From contig JAMYHX010000217.1 in assembly GCA_025529335.1 (NCBI GenBank), positions 1 to 64,000 on the forward strand: a stretch of 64,000 bases of DNA, in the 5' to 3' direction. Origin of the DNA: Rhizopus sp. PT2906. Lineage: Eukaryota; Mucoromycota; Mucoromycetes; Mucorales; Rhizopodaceae. A program made the translations under genes and the position numbers. Of the stretch, positions 42,531 through 54,984 are shown one piece after another. Below the pieces are notes generated by a model. That model was not told the DNA's origin. It saw nothing but the letters and a program-made list of their open reading frames with translations, and searched no databases. The first letter of the stretch is position 1; every line of letters starts with the position of its first letter.

Positions 42531-43621
42531 ATGTTTCTAAACAAATGGACACTGTTAGCCTTAGTTACGGGTTATCTACTAGCAAGCAGTCAGCCTCCAA
42601 TTATACGTGGCTCTCTTTCTGATAAACCTTCTGACTTATATACCCCTGACTTTTATCCTAATGGCACCTATTTGACTCTACCCCATGGCACAATGCGTTA
42701 TTGGATGTTTGGCAATGAACAAGGTAATCCAGTTATTCTGATTCATGGCATAACGACAGGTTCTTCTTGTTATGACAAATTGGCTAGAGAGCTAGTAATG
42801 TATAATGAAAGTTAACATCAAGTATCATTAATCCACGTATGAAAGGCAAACAGTGGTCACCACGTCGTTGTCTATGACCTCTGGGGCAGAGGCTACTCTG
42901 ATGCTCCTCATGCCTACTATGATGAAGCTCTATACACATCTCAACTGGCCCTCTTGATGCACAAAATAGGATGGACAAGGGCCGATGTCATTGGCGTTTC
43001 TCTAGGTGGAGGTATTGCAACATCTTTTACTGCCTTCTATCCAGAAATGGTACGCAAATTAGTTTTGATCGCACCCACTGGACTGATGCAGCAGAACGAC
43101 CTGCCCTTGACCTCCAAAGTGGCTCGATTACCCATTTTAAGTCAAGTGCTCATCGGCCAGCCTCTGGTGAGGCCATTAGTCACTATGGCCATACGCCACT
43201 TTGCTGCTTCAGCACGTCATACGAACGCAAATGCAGAAGAAGGCGCTACAGAACTAACAGATCGTATATCTCAAATAGCATATCATCAATTTGTGCATCA
43301 TCCAGGCTTCTTTAGAGCATTTCTACGTACAGTCATTGACTTCCCTTTTACTGGACTAAAGGAGAGATATGAGAGAGTAGGTCAATTGAAAGGAGTCAAC
43401 TCGACACTTCTCATTTGGGGGGATCAGGATAAGGTAAGCTTAGGTTGTGATGAAAAGATATCTAACATTTGTCATAGACTGTTCCTTTCCATAACCATGT
43501 TCAGGTACACTCCTCCCTTCCACATGCTCAATTAGTTATATTCAATAACCAAGGGCATGATGTGCTAATCACATCTTGGAAGTCTGTCAATGCTAAAGTG
43601 AAAGACTTTTTATTATTATAA
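42531..43621 (+). CDS. Alpha/beta hydrolase with N-terminal hydrophobic anchor
   Basis: Exons 42531-42794, 42846-43433 and 43478-43621 give 331 residues. The N-terminus (MFLNKWTLLALVTGYLLASSQ) is a signal peptide or signal anchor. The fold is plain: VILIHGITTGSS (oxyanion HG), HHVVVYDLWGRGYSDAP, nucleophile elbow GVSLGGG, acid in LLIWGDQDKTVPF and catalytic His in NNQGHDVLI. It is therefore likely a lipase or esterase in the broad sense. The substrate cannot be inferred; the closest feel is the fungal/plant monoglyceride-lipase or epoxide-hydrolase-like group. The gap 42272-42530 before it holds only its promoter. It converges on KEX2. Confidence 0.85.
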
Positions 43622-43660
43622 ATGAGAGATTACATGAATAAAACCATAAAAATTACATAA

Positions 43661-45869
43661 TTATTCTTCGTCATACTCGTCCTCAGAGACTACAGGACAT
43701 TCTAACAAGTTGTCAAGTTCAAATACGTCTCCATTACTAGATTGAGAATAACTCTTGCGATGATAAAGCTTATACTTCTTTATAAAAATAGCGCTACCGG
43801 CAATAACCAAAGCAACTGAAGCGAGGATAACACTGTGAACAAGAGTTCTTTGCTTGTCCACACGCATGCTTTCAAATGTCTGCATCAGAAAGCTTTGAGT
43901 AGCTATTCTTTGTTCTTTTTTTGATTCACCCCAAATCGTGAGCTTCCATTGAACCAGTCTTCCTCTAGACTCTGGGTTCCTTTCATCAATCACCAATAAT
44001 GACCAAATACCGACTGGATCCTCATCCCAATGTTTTACAGACATGAATGTCCAATTGACCAAACCGTCTTTACTGTAGTCGTACTTTCGAGGTGTTGCCA
44101 GCTGACTAGTGATATTGTTTGGACTGACTAGCAATATCTCTAAATCACCTCGTCTATCGTGCTCAATTGTCACGGTGACTGTGACATGTTCTGTCCTTGA
44201 TAAACTGGCTGCCATCTCTCTTGTCACCTGAAGCGTTGTTCTTAGTGCATTCTCTCTTGAGGGCTTTGCTGTAATATCTGGGATATGTAATGCTTCTCTA
44301 TTCGCAGACGAGACTTCTAAATGTACCTGTGGTCCTACCGATTGAAATGATTTCGCGAGTTCTACAATTCTATAAGCATCCAGCATGCCGTACCCATACT
44401 TGTGATTAAACATGCGTCCGGAAGGTAGGGTCTGCCAATCTTCGTCTTGCAGAGAAATAGGAACTGCAGATTGTACACAGAGGTGCTGAAGATCTCGCCA
44501 AGATAGATCAGGTCTTATAGACAACACGAGTGCAAACACGCCTGCCGCAAGCGGGGCAGCTGCTGATGTGCCTCCATGATTATCAGAGCATTGTCCAGAA
44601 TGAATATCGGTAGTATACTAATAAACACTTTAGTTTTACATCTAACATGGCTTTTTGCTTACACGACTTTACGATATGGTTACCACTGCCACTTGAGTAC
44701 GTTACTAAAAACTGTGCTGCACATTTCTCTGCATACGGTGGATGATTCCCCAAGATATCGATGGCTCCTACAGTGACTGTATAGATACTGTTGGTGTATC
44801 CATCAAAATTACAGTTATCATCATGATACCCTCCATTTCCTGAAGCAAACACAAAGATAGATCCTTTACCATGTCGACCATGTTCAATGCCGTTTTTGAT
44901 TGCATCCAGAATGATGCCTTGAGGGCCCTCTACAACTTCACCCAAATCAGGAGGTCCCCAAGAACAAGAGTAGATTTGGTTCTCTTGGTACTTGTAGTTC
45001 AAGGCAGCTGCTTCGTCTGCTTCTGTAATATCCCCTGAAAGTATGCGAATACCCGCCACCTTTGCATCATAGGCAACACCTATACCACACACATCATTTT
45101 TTGCTGCTGCTATTTCACCTGCACACCGAGTTCCGTGTACGTCGTCGTTGAGTCTTGGTCTAGGTTCGAGAACATGATCATTAAAGTCATAGGAGCCCTC
45201 TGCATACTTTTTTGAACAAGGATGAGAACAAAAATAACCTCGATTTTTTGCATCTTACGTAATTGTTTTGAAGATCTTCGTGTTCAAAATCTAAACCATC
45301 ATCAAGTATTGCCACAACCGAGCCTTTCCCCGTTATTCCTTGTTTCCATACACCGGATACATTAAGATCACGTCCAAGCTCTAATGTATTTATCTACACA
45401 CACACACACATAAAAAAAAATGAGTACGATAAAGTGTACACATGTGGTTATTTACCAAATGCCATTGTTTGTCAAACCCAGGATCTGCTATATGCAATGC
45501 ATTCTTTGTTTCCTGCAGACGTAAATGCATCTCTTGTTTATCTAAAGACAGTGCACGTTTCACGACCCGTTTTGAGGGCACTTGAGGCCTGATGTCTACA
45601 TCTGGGATACTTCTCTTTACAAGTGTATTCAAATGGCTTATCAAATGATCGCTTTCTTTAGGTACACTGATCCAATAGTAACTGGTCAATTCGCCCACTT
45701 GTCCTTCAAATCTTGCGTTAAAATCAGATAGAATAGGCTGAATGTGGTCAATATCTTTGGGACTGCTTGTACGGAGCGTATAGTAATTTCTTGATGTAAA
45801 ATCCCGTTTATATAGAGTGCAGATAACCTGACTAGAAAAGAACAAAAAGACAAGTGTATATTTTAACAT
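43661..45869 (-). CDS. KEX2: Kexin, Golgi proprotein convertase KEX2
   Basis: Subtilisin-family Ca2+-dependent endoprotease that cleaves secretory precursors after Lys-Arg in the late Golgi. Exons 45456-45869, 45259-45393, 44673-45206 and 43661-44617 give 679 residues. A signal peptide (MLKYTLVFLFFSSQVICT) and a prodomain ending near PSKRVVKRA (dibasic, autocleavage) lead into the catalytic domain: Asp in VVAILDDGLDFEHEDL, His in DDVHGTRCAGEI, oxyanion Asn in FASGNGGYHDDNC and Ser in NHGGTSAAAPLAAGV. The P domain follows (TVTVTIEHDRRGDLEILLVSP ... GIWSLLVIDERNPESRGRL). One membrane span (VHSVILASVALVIAGSAIFI) and a cytosolic acidic tail complete the usual kexin layout. Intron 1 has a (CA)n tract. 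Confidence 0.95.
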
Positions 45870-46040
45870 TTTTTGTCAAGTTTTATTAACCAAAAGAAAA
45901 AAAAGGGAACAATATGTATAATGAATTAAGTTATAATGATATCTACAATAAAGAAGGGGTGAAGCAACTAACAAAAATGAAAGGGTGCAAATTATGTAAA
46001 AAAGGGGGGATTGGTGGGGGTATTTCTTTAACGAATGTGT

Positions 46041-47668
46041 TTACATTGAAATGCTATTATTCAATAAATAATCCTTGATTAAGTCCGAATGACTTCTTCT
46101 TTTCCTCATACGTGTTTTGATTTGATTCCTTTCCTGTTCCAAGTCTATTAACCTTTTAAACAGTTCCTTCTTCTCTTGCTTGATTTCAATCAATGAAATC
46201 TTTTGCCATTGTCGATGCTTTATACATTTTAAGCGCTGACAGACATCGAATGGCTCATTCGAGTCAAACCTTATTTGCATCTGTGCATCTAATATCGGAT
46301 CGTGATTTATCTTGCTCCATATATCATCATTCCATACCAATCTTGAATCAAACCCACAAGGAACATTTTCATCTTGTTCGATAAACGGCCGTAGTCCAAC
46401 TAGTAATTCTACAAGCTTGCCTTTTCGTTTCAAGATATCTACAGCAGCTTTTATATCTTTTTGCTCTTGACGTATTTGTATCAGTCTCTCTCTGTCCTCC
46501 CTATCTGCACATGAGTTTATCCTTGACTGTCTCTGTTTAGCTAAGACCAGTTCTGAAATAGGCGTCAAATGGTTGGTATTAGTTGCATGTCGCCGTTTGA
46601 TTTCCAGTAATTCTAACCTAGCTCGTGCAACCTGCATACCACATACATTTGAACAGTACTTGGATAAATAGCCAAGGTGTGAACTAATTCTGGCTGCTCT
46701 GCAGCAGGCAGGATTAGCACATTTGGGTTTCCATGATGTCTTTTTTCCAGTGGCTACATTATGCATTATTACGCAACATTGATATTATTCTTTTTTGTTT
46801 TTTACCTTGGGAGCATTTAGAGCAAAAATAAAGGTCAACAAAGTCACTATCTATTTCTCTAATCGAGATACATTCTCCGTGAAACCAATCATCACATCGA
46901 TCACAGGCAATCATAAACCTTGTAGCATCATAAGGTTGTCTGCAGATACAATATAGCTTAGTGTCAAAAAGATCAGACCTTTTTGTCGATAGACTGCTAT
47001 TCTTTCTCTTTGGCACGTTAGGGTCTGACTCTATTGACCGCTGTTTTGAATTGGATGATGGTCTTCCTCTTTTGGCTGTCTTCTTTATTGGCTTTATTAA
47101 AAGTTAACAGACGTGTCCTTTCTCATTCAGTTATTACCTTTTCTTCTTCTTCTACTTCAGCGTCTTCATTTGTATCGCTTTCAAACCATGCAGATTTGAA
47201 TGAGTTTATGGATTCTTCTACTGCCATCCAAGGCGCCTATATATATATTATATATATGTATGTGTGCTTTAATGAAACTGTCCAAGTAGATTGTATTCTT
47301 GTCTTTACATTCTTTTCGGCATCCTCATTGTTCCATAATAAAGGATTGCAAGGACCTTTACCAAAAGCCATTTTTTGTTGAATGACCACAGTCTTGTATA
47401 CTTTAGCTAATGGTGTATTTTTTATAGCATTTGTATCTTCTAGAGCATCCTTCTCTGTTGTTGTAGAGTATTTATACGAAGATAATGTTGTCTGATCTTG
47501 GTGGTTTGGTTCATGTTTTACACATTGTTTCTTTGGTATCTTCATTCCTTCAATAGTCAGTCTTTTCCTTAATGGTAAATACTTGACTGGTGGTAGAGTT
47601 TTTTCTGTAGGCATTGTTTGATCCTTGGGTGATGCCATTTGCCCTGAAACAGGTGGCGGTCTAGACAT
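46041..47668 (-). CDS. SPP1: PHD-finger COMPASS subunit SPP1/CFP1
   Basis: Reader subunit of the Set1/COMPASS histone H3K4 methyltransferase, nucleus. Exons 47309-47668, 47138-47236, 46806-47091 and 46041-46753 give 485 residues. The PHD finger is LYCICRQPYDATRFMIACDRCDDWFHGECI ... YFCSKCSQ. It is followed by the second Cys-rich CFP1 C-domain, KCANPACCRAARISSHLGYLSKYCSNVCGMQVA, and a long coiled coil (ELFKRLIDLEQERNQIKTRMRKRR). The N-terminal 120 residues are basic and disordered. No CXXC DNA-binding domain is seen, as in yeast Spp1. The 170-bp gap to KEX2 holds no gene. Confidence 0.92.
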
Positions 47669-47852
47669 GAATATGAACAAAGCTCACTATTCCCAAAGTG
47701 TATCTGTTTATAATAAAAAAAAACAGTTATACACAAGTGAAATATTTAAATGTACATAATGGCGGTAATCTAAAAATTAATGGCACTAACCGAAAAATGA
47801 TTGGCTGTTTGTCAACAAGTGATTATCGTTTTCGAAACTTTGTCTTTTAAAA

Positions 47853-49010
47853 GGAGTACAATTTGTCGATTTTATTTGAAAAATATTACAAAAGATGTTT
47901 ATCAAAGCAAAAAGATAATTAAATCTTTGCTTTGGTATAACAGCTGGCGGCTTGGGCACTTGGAGTGTCCATAAAATCCTTAAAGATCACTGAGACATGC
48001 CTGGTTACAGGTATCTGCAATCCTTTGAGATAGGCTTTCTTCAGTCATCAACCTATGGCGCTTCATTTTTCCTTTGACAACAGTCTAAAACCGCTCAATT
48101 GACTTTAGTTCTGGCGAGTAAGGAAAGTACATTACTCTGTAACATCTACTCTCAATTTTTCTTATCATTGGATGAAACTTATGAATAGTACAATTATTCA
48201 TTACAAGATAACTACATATAAGACTCTCATCCGCATCCATGATATCTAGAAGTTCATTCATAAATTTCACAAAATGGGCAGTAGTTGTACCCTTTGTTAC
48301 TGGCTTGTTGTTTTCAACATCGGTTCTCTCCTCAACATCAACATACTCTATGGTAGGCTCTTTGATAATAATAATAATATCATCCGCTCTTTGCTCTTTG
48401 CTTTCTGCCAGCTTCCTTTTTTAGGCTTAGCCGTCTTCGATGCTTGAGTTTTTGGGCCTTTCTGTGTGGTGGTTTTTTTCATAATCATGATAACTTGAAG
48501 TTGATTAAGTAAGAGGGACAAAAGACAGGGACAAACAAGTATTTGTGAGAATTCGTTTATTCCTGAGAATTGTGATAATCCAGAATATAATGAAAGAGAA
48601 GGTTTTTTTATGTGGGCTAAATCCAGGTACGATCTGATTCGTTCTGTTACGGTTAAAGCTGCGGTACCTGGCTTACGAAAATGATCTGGATGATTACTAA
48701 ATGGCTCTAATTGGTTATTCTTATTGCAATAATGCTTACATACCACTTTATATCCCTTATTGACAATGCATAGACTCTGTCTTTACCTAATATGGAAATC
48801 ATAATTTCCATTCTATAACAAAATCCAGCCTTATCGATAAAAACACAGTTCTTAGTGTAATCCAGATCTAAATCTTTCCACTTTATGAACCATTCGTATC
48901 TTATTTGCAAATTTTTTCAGAGTTTCTTATCTTAGGGTCGAAGGTTGGCTTCTTAATTGTAATGAGCATGTTGTTTCTCACGTGGTGGTTCATGATAATT
49001 CAAAAATTTA
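47853..49010 (-). pseudogene. Tc1/mariner-like transposase, degenerate copy C
   Basis: Reads from about 49000 downward: MNHHVRNNMLITIKKPTFDPKIRNS, RYEWFIKWKDLDLDYTKNCVFIDKAGF (first catalytic Asp), then a broken middle, then MNELLDIMDADESLICSYLVMNNCTIHK (second Asp of the triad replaced by Asn: VMNN) and RVMYFPYSPELKSIERF (Glu). Stops and frameshifts break it in several places. The N-terminal helix-turn-helix part is missing, so this copy is 5'-truncated. Compare 61610-63260. Confidence 0.7.
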
Positions 49011-49329
49011 GTAAATTGAGAGTGGAAGCACTATAATTTGATGTAGTATACGAATTTATAAAGTATCATCATAATTACAGGCTCACTCAGGAAGATAAAG
49101 GCTTTTTATATTACTGTATTTTACAACAACAACCAAGATCACAAAGCTCGAGATGTAATTAAAAAATCGAGTAATACGCCCAATACGCCTAATACGTTTA
49201 ATAATATAAAAGAAAAAACGTTCAAGTTTTTTTTTTTTTCTACTTATCAACAATAAGCGAATTAGACATTGAAAGGTATGTCCATTTAGCTTCTTTTGGA
49301 ATGTTGTATTCACTCTTTTTTTTTTAAAT

Positions 49330-49920
49330 ATGTTCCTACAAGATAACGAGTTGTTAACTTTCGAACTACCATCCACTTTCTTATCAGGACAAGATATCTT
49401 GTCAAAAAAAAAATCTTGAAAAACCAAAAAGTGGTAGATCTAATAGTAAATTCATTATTAAACATACCGGCAGGAACCTATGGAGTCGTGTCAAGTGAAT
49501 GGCTCAACAATACAAGGAGCGATACTCTATATGAGTCTAAACTAGATATTCAAAAATCTCTTCCTCCTGTCTTAATCGAGGTACAAGCTACGGTGGACGA
49601 AAAATTTATGATCAGACTAATGCAGTATGCGATAAATGTTACTGAACGATATGATTCAAAGCCCGTTGTGTTAATTTTCTGTGTTGGCAAGATCTCACCC
49701 AAATCATTATCTGCTCAATTCACACCAATAATCAGCGATACTTGCGATCATTTCCATTTCCGGTTTGGGCTCAGCAATGTTTCCTAGTGTTTGAAAACGC
49801 AAAACACTGTACTCGTTTCCACTAGCCTATTATTGCAGGTCTTACCTACCATAATCGCCGTTGCTTCCAATCCAACTTCGGATGTGGCTATAGGCTTTCT
49901 TGCCGCGCTCTATTCTCAGA
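49330..49920 (+). pseudogene. PD-(D/E)xK/Rpn-like accessory gene, frameshifted
   Basis: It starts at ATG 49330 (MFLQDNELLTFELPSTFLSGQ), loses frame in an A10 run (49404-49413) where one extra base would restore it, and continues KNQKVVDLIVNSLLNIPAGT ... SDTLYESKLDIQKSLPPVLIEVQATVDEKF ... VVLIFCVGKISP to 49787. A second shift near 49760 would extend it (VWAQQCFLVFE). The D ... PVLIEVQ pattern is the E-x-Q form of the PD-(D/E)xK core seen in Rpn-type nucleases and in the protein at 16386-16990. One-base homopolymer errors in assembly could mimic part of the damage. Confidence 0.5.
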
Positions 49921-49980
49921 AAAACAATAACAAAAAACATTCTTTTTACATCTTTCTAAGCCGCGCATCGTGGTACACAA

Positions 49981-50289
49981 ATGTCAGATTATCGTCTTAC
50001 AGAGGCACAAATCATTGAGCTCATCCAGCGCCACACTGCACAGACCGGTAGAGACAAATCAACAGAGCATGTCTTACCAAGTGAAATCCTCGAAGATCTG
50101 GAAGGGTCTTCCAGTAAGGAGTTCAGGACAAACCCCCAAAAGTTTACAAAAGAAGCCTTGCAATACGACGGAGGCAAGTGGACCAAGTCAGGCGCAGTCA
50201 ATAAGATGTTTGTCCAAGAGCTTAAGAATGTAAAAATGGATGCATATCAGTCGATCCAACAAAGATTCAAAGATGGAGATCAACTTTGA
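49981..50289 (+). CDS. Small orphan protein, 102 aa
   Basis: I do not recognise this protein. It has an intact ATG-to-stop frame with protein-like composition: helical, charged, starting MSDYRLTEAQIIELIQRHTAQT and continuing SEILEDLEGSSSKEFRTNPQKF, then QYDGGKWTKSGAVNKMFVQELKNVKM. No signal peptide, membrane span or metal motif is seen. It lies between a broken nuclease-like gene and the 50410-50615 repeat, so it is probably part of the accessory island rather than a host core gene. Confidence 0.5.
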   Translation: MSDYRLTEAQIIELIQRHTAQTGRDKSTEHVLPSEILEDLEGSSSKEFRTNPQKFTKEALQYDGGKWTKSGAVNKMFVQELKNVKMDAYQSIQQRFKDGDQL

Positions 50290-50409
50290 GTTGCAGCAAG
50301 GGGAACAACCAAGCTATTGAAGAAAATCAATCAAGATCGAGTGCGTGATTGTGTGATGGTGGCCCTAACATGGCCAATGCTTGAGTCTCGAACGATTCCA
50401 ATAGTACAT

Positions 50410-50615
50410 GATGGGAAACAGTACATTCACCAGAAGTTAGACTAATCTTGCGTACGCTACATTTACCCATTACCTATGATGCTATCGAACAAAACTTCTC
50501 AACCATCTTGGTCTGTGTTCTTTTCGAGAAGAGATAAAAAAGAGTCTTTTCATTTATTTTAATTTTATGTTGTCAGTCTATCGACAAAAAACCAAGATCA
50601 ATCACAGCACTTTGA
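50410..50615. repeat. Dispersed ~230-bp repeat, copy 2
   Basis: Aligns by eye with 17030-17265 in the same orientation: ATTACCTATGATGC, the AGAGATAAAAAAGAG-type purine stretch and TTTTATGTTGTCAGT followed by CGACAAAAAACCAAGATCA. Confidence 0.55.
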
Positions 50616-50669
50616 TAAGAAATTCGTTAAAATAAAAATTTCAAAGGCAAATTACTGTACACATTTTTA

Positions 50670-52320
50670 TTAAAAGATATCACCCCTTTTTAAATCATTT
50701 TTATTCTTCTTTTTTCCACGGCCTTTTTGAATATTGCCACGTGATCCACGGTTGTTTCCATTAACTTGACTCTTTAGCGATCTAGCAACTCTATTCTTGA
50801 TTTCCAACTCTCTCTTTTCTGCTGCACTTAATTTTTTTTCTGCTGTGCTTGGTTTCTTTGTAGAATTATCACGATGTGCTTTATAGTTTCTATTGTTTAA
50901 TCTTTCAATCTTTTCACTGCGCTCCTTCAATTTAGCTTCTTCATCCATTTCCTCTCCTTCTTCTTCATCTTCTTCCTCTTCGTCGTCTTCTTCTTCTTCG
51001 GATTCATTTTCATCATAAGGCTCTGTATTGCCTAATCGAAGATTTCTTAATTTTTCCTGTAGTTTTTCTTCTTCGGTCATTTCCGTTGAGGGTATATGCT
51101 CAGTATCTTCTTCTTCTTCTTCTTCCTCTTCCTCACTCTCCTCTTCTTCGTCACTTAATTCTTTCACTTCTTCTTGATACTAAAGCAATGATAAGTATAC
51201 AATTGCATTTCAATCAAATAGACTTACATCTTCCAACTCTTTTTGCATCTTTTTACTAAATCCACTTGCTGCCACTTGAACATCCAAACTGAATTCTCTA
51301 TTGACATCTCGTGTAAATTTAGGATATAACGCACTTTCATAGCCAAATCGACGACGGAAAAAGGTACGGATACAATCAACATCTCGGTTGAAGTAATATT
51401 CAGCATTGGCGTGTGAAGTAGACACCATTTGAGGAAAGTCAATGAGCACAGGTGATCCATCACTCTTGATCAAGATATTGAACTCGTTAAAATCTCCATG
51501 AATAAGTCCATACTGGGCTAATTTGACAATCAAATCCATCAATTCTGAATAAAGCTTGCCAGGGTCGGCTACTTGTTCTATCTGTCGACTTGGGACATGT
51601 TAGTACAACTTTGAGTGCTTAGTCCAACTACTTACAGTGGGAAAGCATCAATCAGTCCCATCACGACACAATGTCTGTTGGCATCAATGGGTTCAGGCAC
51701 AGGAAATCCATGTTCATACAACACCTTCATAAACGCATATTCTTTCATGGCAGCTAATCTCGACATATACATCCAGGAGGCTGATTTACGTTTTTGAAGA
51801 TAATCTCGTTTTGACTTGATTGTTCTAAAGGACATACGACCGAGACGTTGAAGTTTTAACACATATTGATTCTCCTCTTCATCAGCAACAATATAAATAT
51901 CTGATTCCTTTCCTACACCGATTTGATTACCAACCGAGTATACAGTGCCTCGTTTGGCGAATGTCTTGAGCGCAAGGTAATCGTATCCACCATAAGTAAG
52001 ACGGTATCCATCATCTAGATTTGGTCAGTATAGATCATATGTCTGACGCACTTTTCACTCACAAGACATGTTTTGTACTCGTGCAATAAGCTTTCTTTTA
52101 GCTAACTCGCCTACGATCTTGTGTGCACCTCCGTGTCTTAGTTGAGCAATTTGAGCAATGAGGGAAGTAGGCACCACTTCGTGATTTTTTGAGCCCATTT
52201 CAACCTACATCAGTTTCTTTTAATTCAACATCACATTAGCTTGTGGTTTATAGTTACGGCAGTTAAAACTCTGAAATCCTCAGAGGACATATATCGAAGC
52301 GCTTTTGCATCTAATTTCAT
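50670..52320 (-). CDS. RIO2: Atypical kinase/ATPase RIO2, 40S ribosome maturation
   Basis: Cytoplasmic factor for the last steps of 18S rRNA and 40S subunit maturation. Exons 52258-52320, 52063-52204, 51636-52014, 51228-51588 and 50670-51179 give 484 residues. The N-terminal winged helix starts MKLDAKALRYMSSEDFRVLTAVEMG. The RIO domain has VGNQIGVGKESDIYIV (loop), YVLKLQRLGR (Lys), HGDFNEFNILI (catalytic Asp) and LIDFPQM (metal-binding Asp). The tail carries two long runs of Asp/Glu (about residues 320-395), coded by GAA repeats, and a basic end (GRGKKKNKNDLKRG). The acceptor CCCAAG before TCGACAG at 51588 is unusual but gives the conserved LRQIEQV. Confidence 0.94.
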
Positions 52321-53070
52321 GGTTGATCAAAGTATTATAGATCTGTCAAAGAAAATTTTTATTTTTTTTTTTTTCTGCTTTAATTTAATTTCTTCAGCAG
52401 TCACTGGGCCCAGAGAGAGAGAGAGAGAAAGAGACACTGATGGAAGATCATGATTGTCGTCTTCTTTTTTATTTTTATTATTGCAGAGCTAAAAGAGAAC
52501 AAACAATGAATTTAAAGCATTTCATTAAGACATCATAATGAGAAAACATGACGATAGATTTATTTAAAATCCAAGATACACTTCTCCCGCCTTTTAAGAG
52601 TTACCATAGATACCTGCTATGCATACAACCATTGACCAGTGCCACATGTTGGATCCTGCAATATGAATATAAAAAAAAAATAGCTCATTTTCTTTGTCAA
52701 CTGTTCTACAAAATGAGAATAATACTCACGTGTACAACATGTAAGGGACAGAGGGTCAGCCATTAGCAAAATTAGCTCGTTCTTAAAGTAAATGACAATG
52801 CATACGATGTCATTTACTCTTTATGATAAGATATGCATGGCCAACTCTGTATCTATCTTGCAACTTCCGGTATCAAGCGAAAAAGTCAAAAGACATTATA
52901 ACCATTTCTCCAATAAGTATAAATACGAATTTCATTTTCCCCCTTTTTCTTTATTGATTGTGCCTTTTATATACAAATATATATATAAAAAAGGATTGAG
53001 AAAGTGAAAATAGAAGCAGTGAACGACCCCCTTTTTATTTAATTTATCCACTCAAATTTTCTGTAAATAA
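52321..53070. promoter_or_regulatory. Divergent region RIO2 / antiporter
   Basis: About 750 bp between divergent starts. There is a (GA)n tract at 52414-52432 and nothing that reads as a gene; frames at 52548-53007 have no features. Confidence 0.4.
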
Positions 53071-54752
53071 ATGGATATTGACACAAACATTTCTGTCACT
53101 GCTGCAGCACTTGGAGGATTCATTTTACTTTATGGCGTATGTTCACTTGTTATCAAGGAAAAACTATACATATCCGAAGCATGTGAGATCACAGATTATA
53201 CAATTTGGTCTTTGACCCTAAACTTTACATAGTTGTTGCTGTTCTTTATGGTATCATCTGTGGTCCAGTTGGGAACAACTGGATCAATATGGATCAATGG
53301 GCATCTAAACAAGACTTTTTACGACAGTTTACAAGAATAGTTATTGCCATCCAAGTATGTGTCATAATTTATAAAAGCATTTATGTATTCACCATTTATT
53401 AAAGGTCATGGCAGCAGGAGTCTCACTACCAAAAGCCTATTTACGCAAAGAGGCCAAATCATTATTTATGTTGCTTGTTCCTGTCATGATATTCATGTGG
53501 CTCGTCAGTGGACTCTGTGTGCAATACTTTTTCCCTTCTCTTAGTTTTGTAAGTTATGTATGCATACACCCAGAAAAATATTAAACCTCTATTGTAGCTA
53601 GAATCACTCTTGATCGCCTCCTGCTTCGCACCCACAGATCCTGTAGGTTTTTACTTATGAAAAGATGACTTTTATTAACAATATAACAAATGAAGGTGCT
53701 TGCAAATTCTATCGTTCAAGGGCATTTTGCGGAAACGCACGTTCCACGCAACATTCGCAATCTGATTGTTGCTGAAAGCGGAGCGAACGATGGTCTAGGG
53801 TATCCCTTTCTTTTCTTGGCGATCTACCTTTTACAGATACCAAGCACATCTGAAGCTATTTATAAATGGGCCTGGGGTATCATGGGTTATGACATTGGAC
53901 TTTCCATCATCATTGGCTTTGTCACGGGGTACATGGCTAGAAAGCTATTACGTCTATCCGAAGAGAGGTAAGATGTGAACCAAGAAAGAAGGAGAGGGGG
54001 GGGAGGCAATGAACCTGGATTTATATATATATATAGGGAATGGATCGACAAAGAATCATTTTTGGTCTATACCATTGCGCTTACTGTAACGTCACTTTGC
54101 AATAACTAAAGGGCAAGACAACTTATTCTTTTCGTAGCTATTTTTGATGGGAAGTGTTGGATTGATCGGAAGCGATGATCTCTTGGCATGCTTCATTGCT
54201 GGAAATGCCTTCACTTGGGATGAATGGTTTAAAGAAGAGACAGATGATGCACATATAACAGAGGTTGTAGATATGATGTCGAACCTGAGTATATTTGTAT
54301 TCATTGGCATAACGATGGTAAATACTTTGTTCATTATGAATACGTACTGACTGATATACTCTATTTTGTAGCCTTGGAAACTATTTGTCAAAGTAGGTAT
54401 TACGAAATTGCTTGGTCTTGCTATGGGTGTGTTATTGTTTAGAAGACTGCCCGTAGTTGTTGGATTATACCATTATATACCTGGTATATCGAACTGGAGA
54501 CAGGCAATCTTTATGGGCTGGTTTGGGCCGATCGGAGTAGGAGCGTTATTCTACTATACAATAGCGATGGAAGAAAATATGAATGATAATGTACGTACGC
54601 TGATGGAGCCGATCATATACTTTATGATATTGTCATCTGTTGTCATTCATGGCATCACAATCCCATTGTTTTATCTTGGAACTATAGCATCAAAGACTAT
54701 AACAAGCACTCTATCGCACACAATTAGTCAGAACAATGGCAAGGTATTTTAG
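53071..54752 (+). CDS. Fungal Na+/H+ antiporter (NHA1/SOD2 type)
   Basis: Plasma-membrane exchanger that exports Na+ (or K+) for H+. Eight exons (53071-53182, 53233-53354, 53405-53548, 53598-53642, 53696-53967, 54037-54085, 54138-54317, 54372-54752) give 434 residues with about 11-12 membrane spans. Family marks: LYISEAFVAVLYGIICGPVG, FAPTDPVLANSIVQG, LIVAESGANDGLGYPF and the paired aspartates in GSDDLLACFIAGNAFTWDEW, then GWFGPIGVGALFY. The long cytosolic tail of yeast Nha1 is absent; it ends 20-odd residues after the last span (SQNNGKVF), as in S. pombe Sod2. The 230-bp gap to the next convergent stop has no gene. Confidence 0.9.
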
Positions 54753-54984
54753 CCAGTATTTACATGTAGAATCATTTAACTGAATTAAACTAGACTTTAA
54801 ACGATGTAAATAACAACACTGTAAGAAATTATGGGACTACCATTCAAATGGACCAATAACAGTATTAAATAAAAAACAATACAGCGCACATGCGCTATAT
54901 AAAAACGTCATTGATTACAGTAACAAAAAAAAAAGTATAAGAAAGGTTGATATGAGCTTTATTTTATCAGAGTAATAAGCATCA

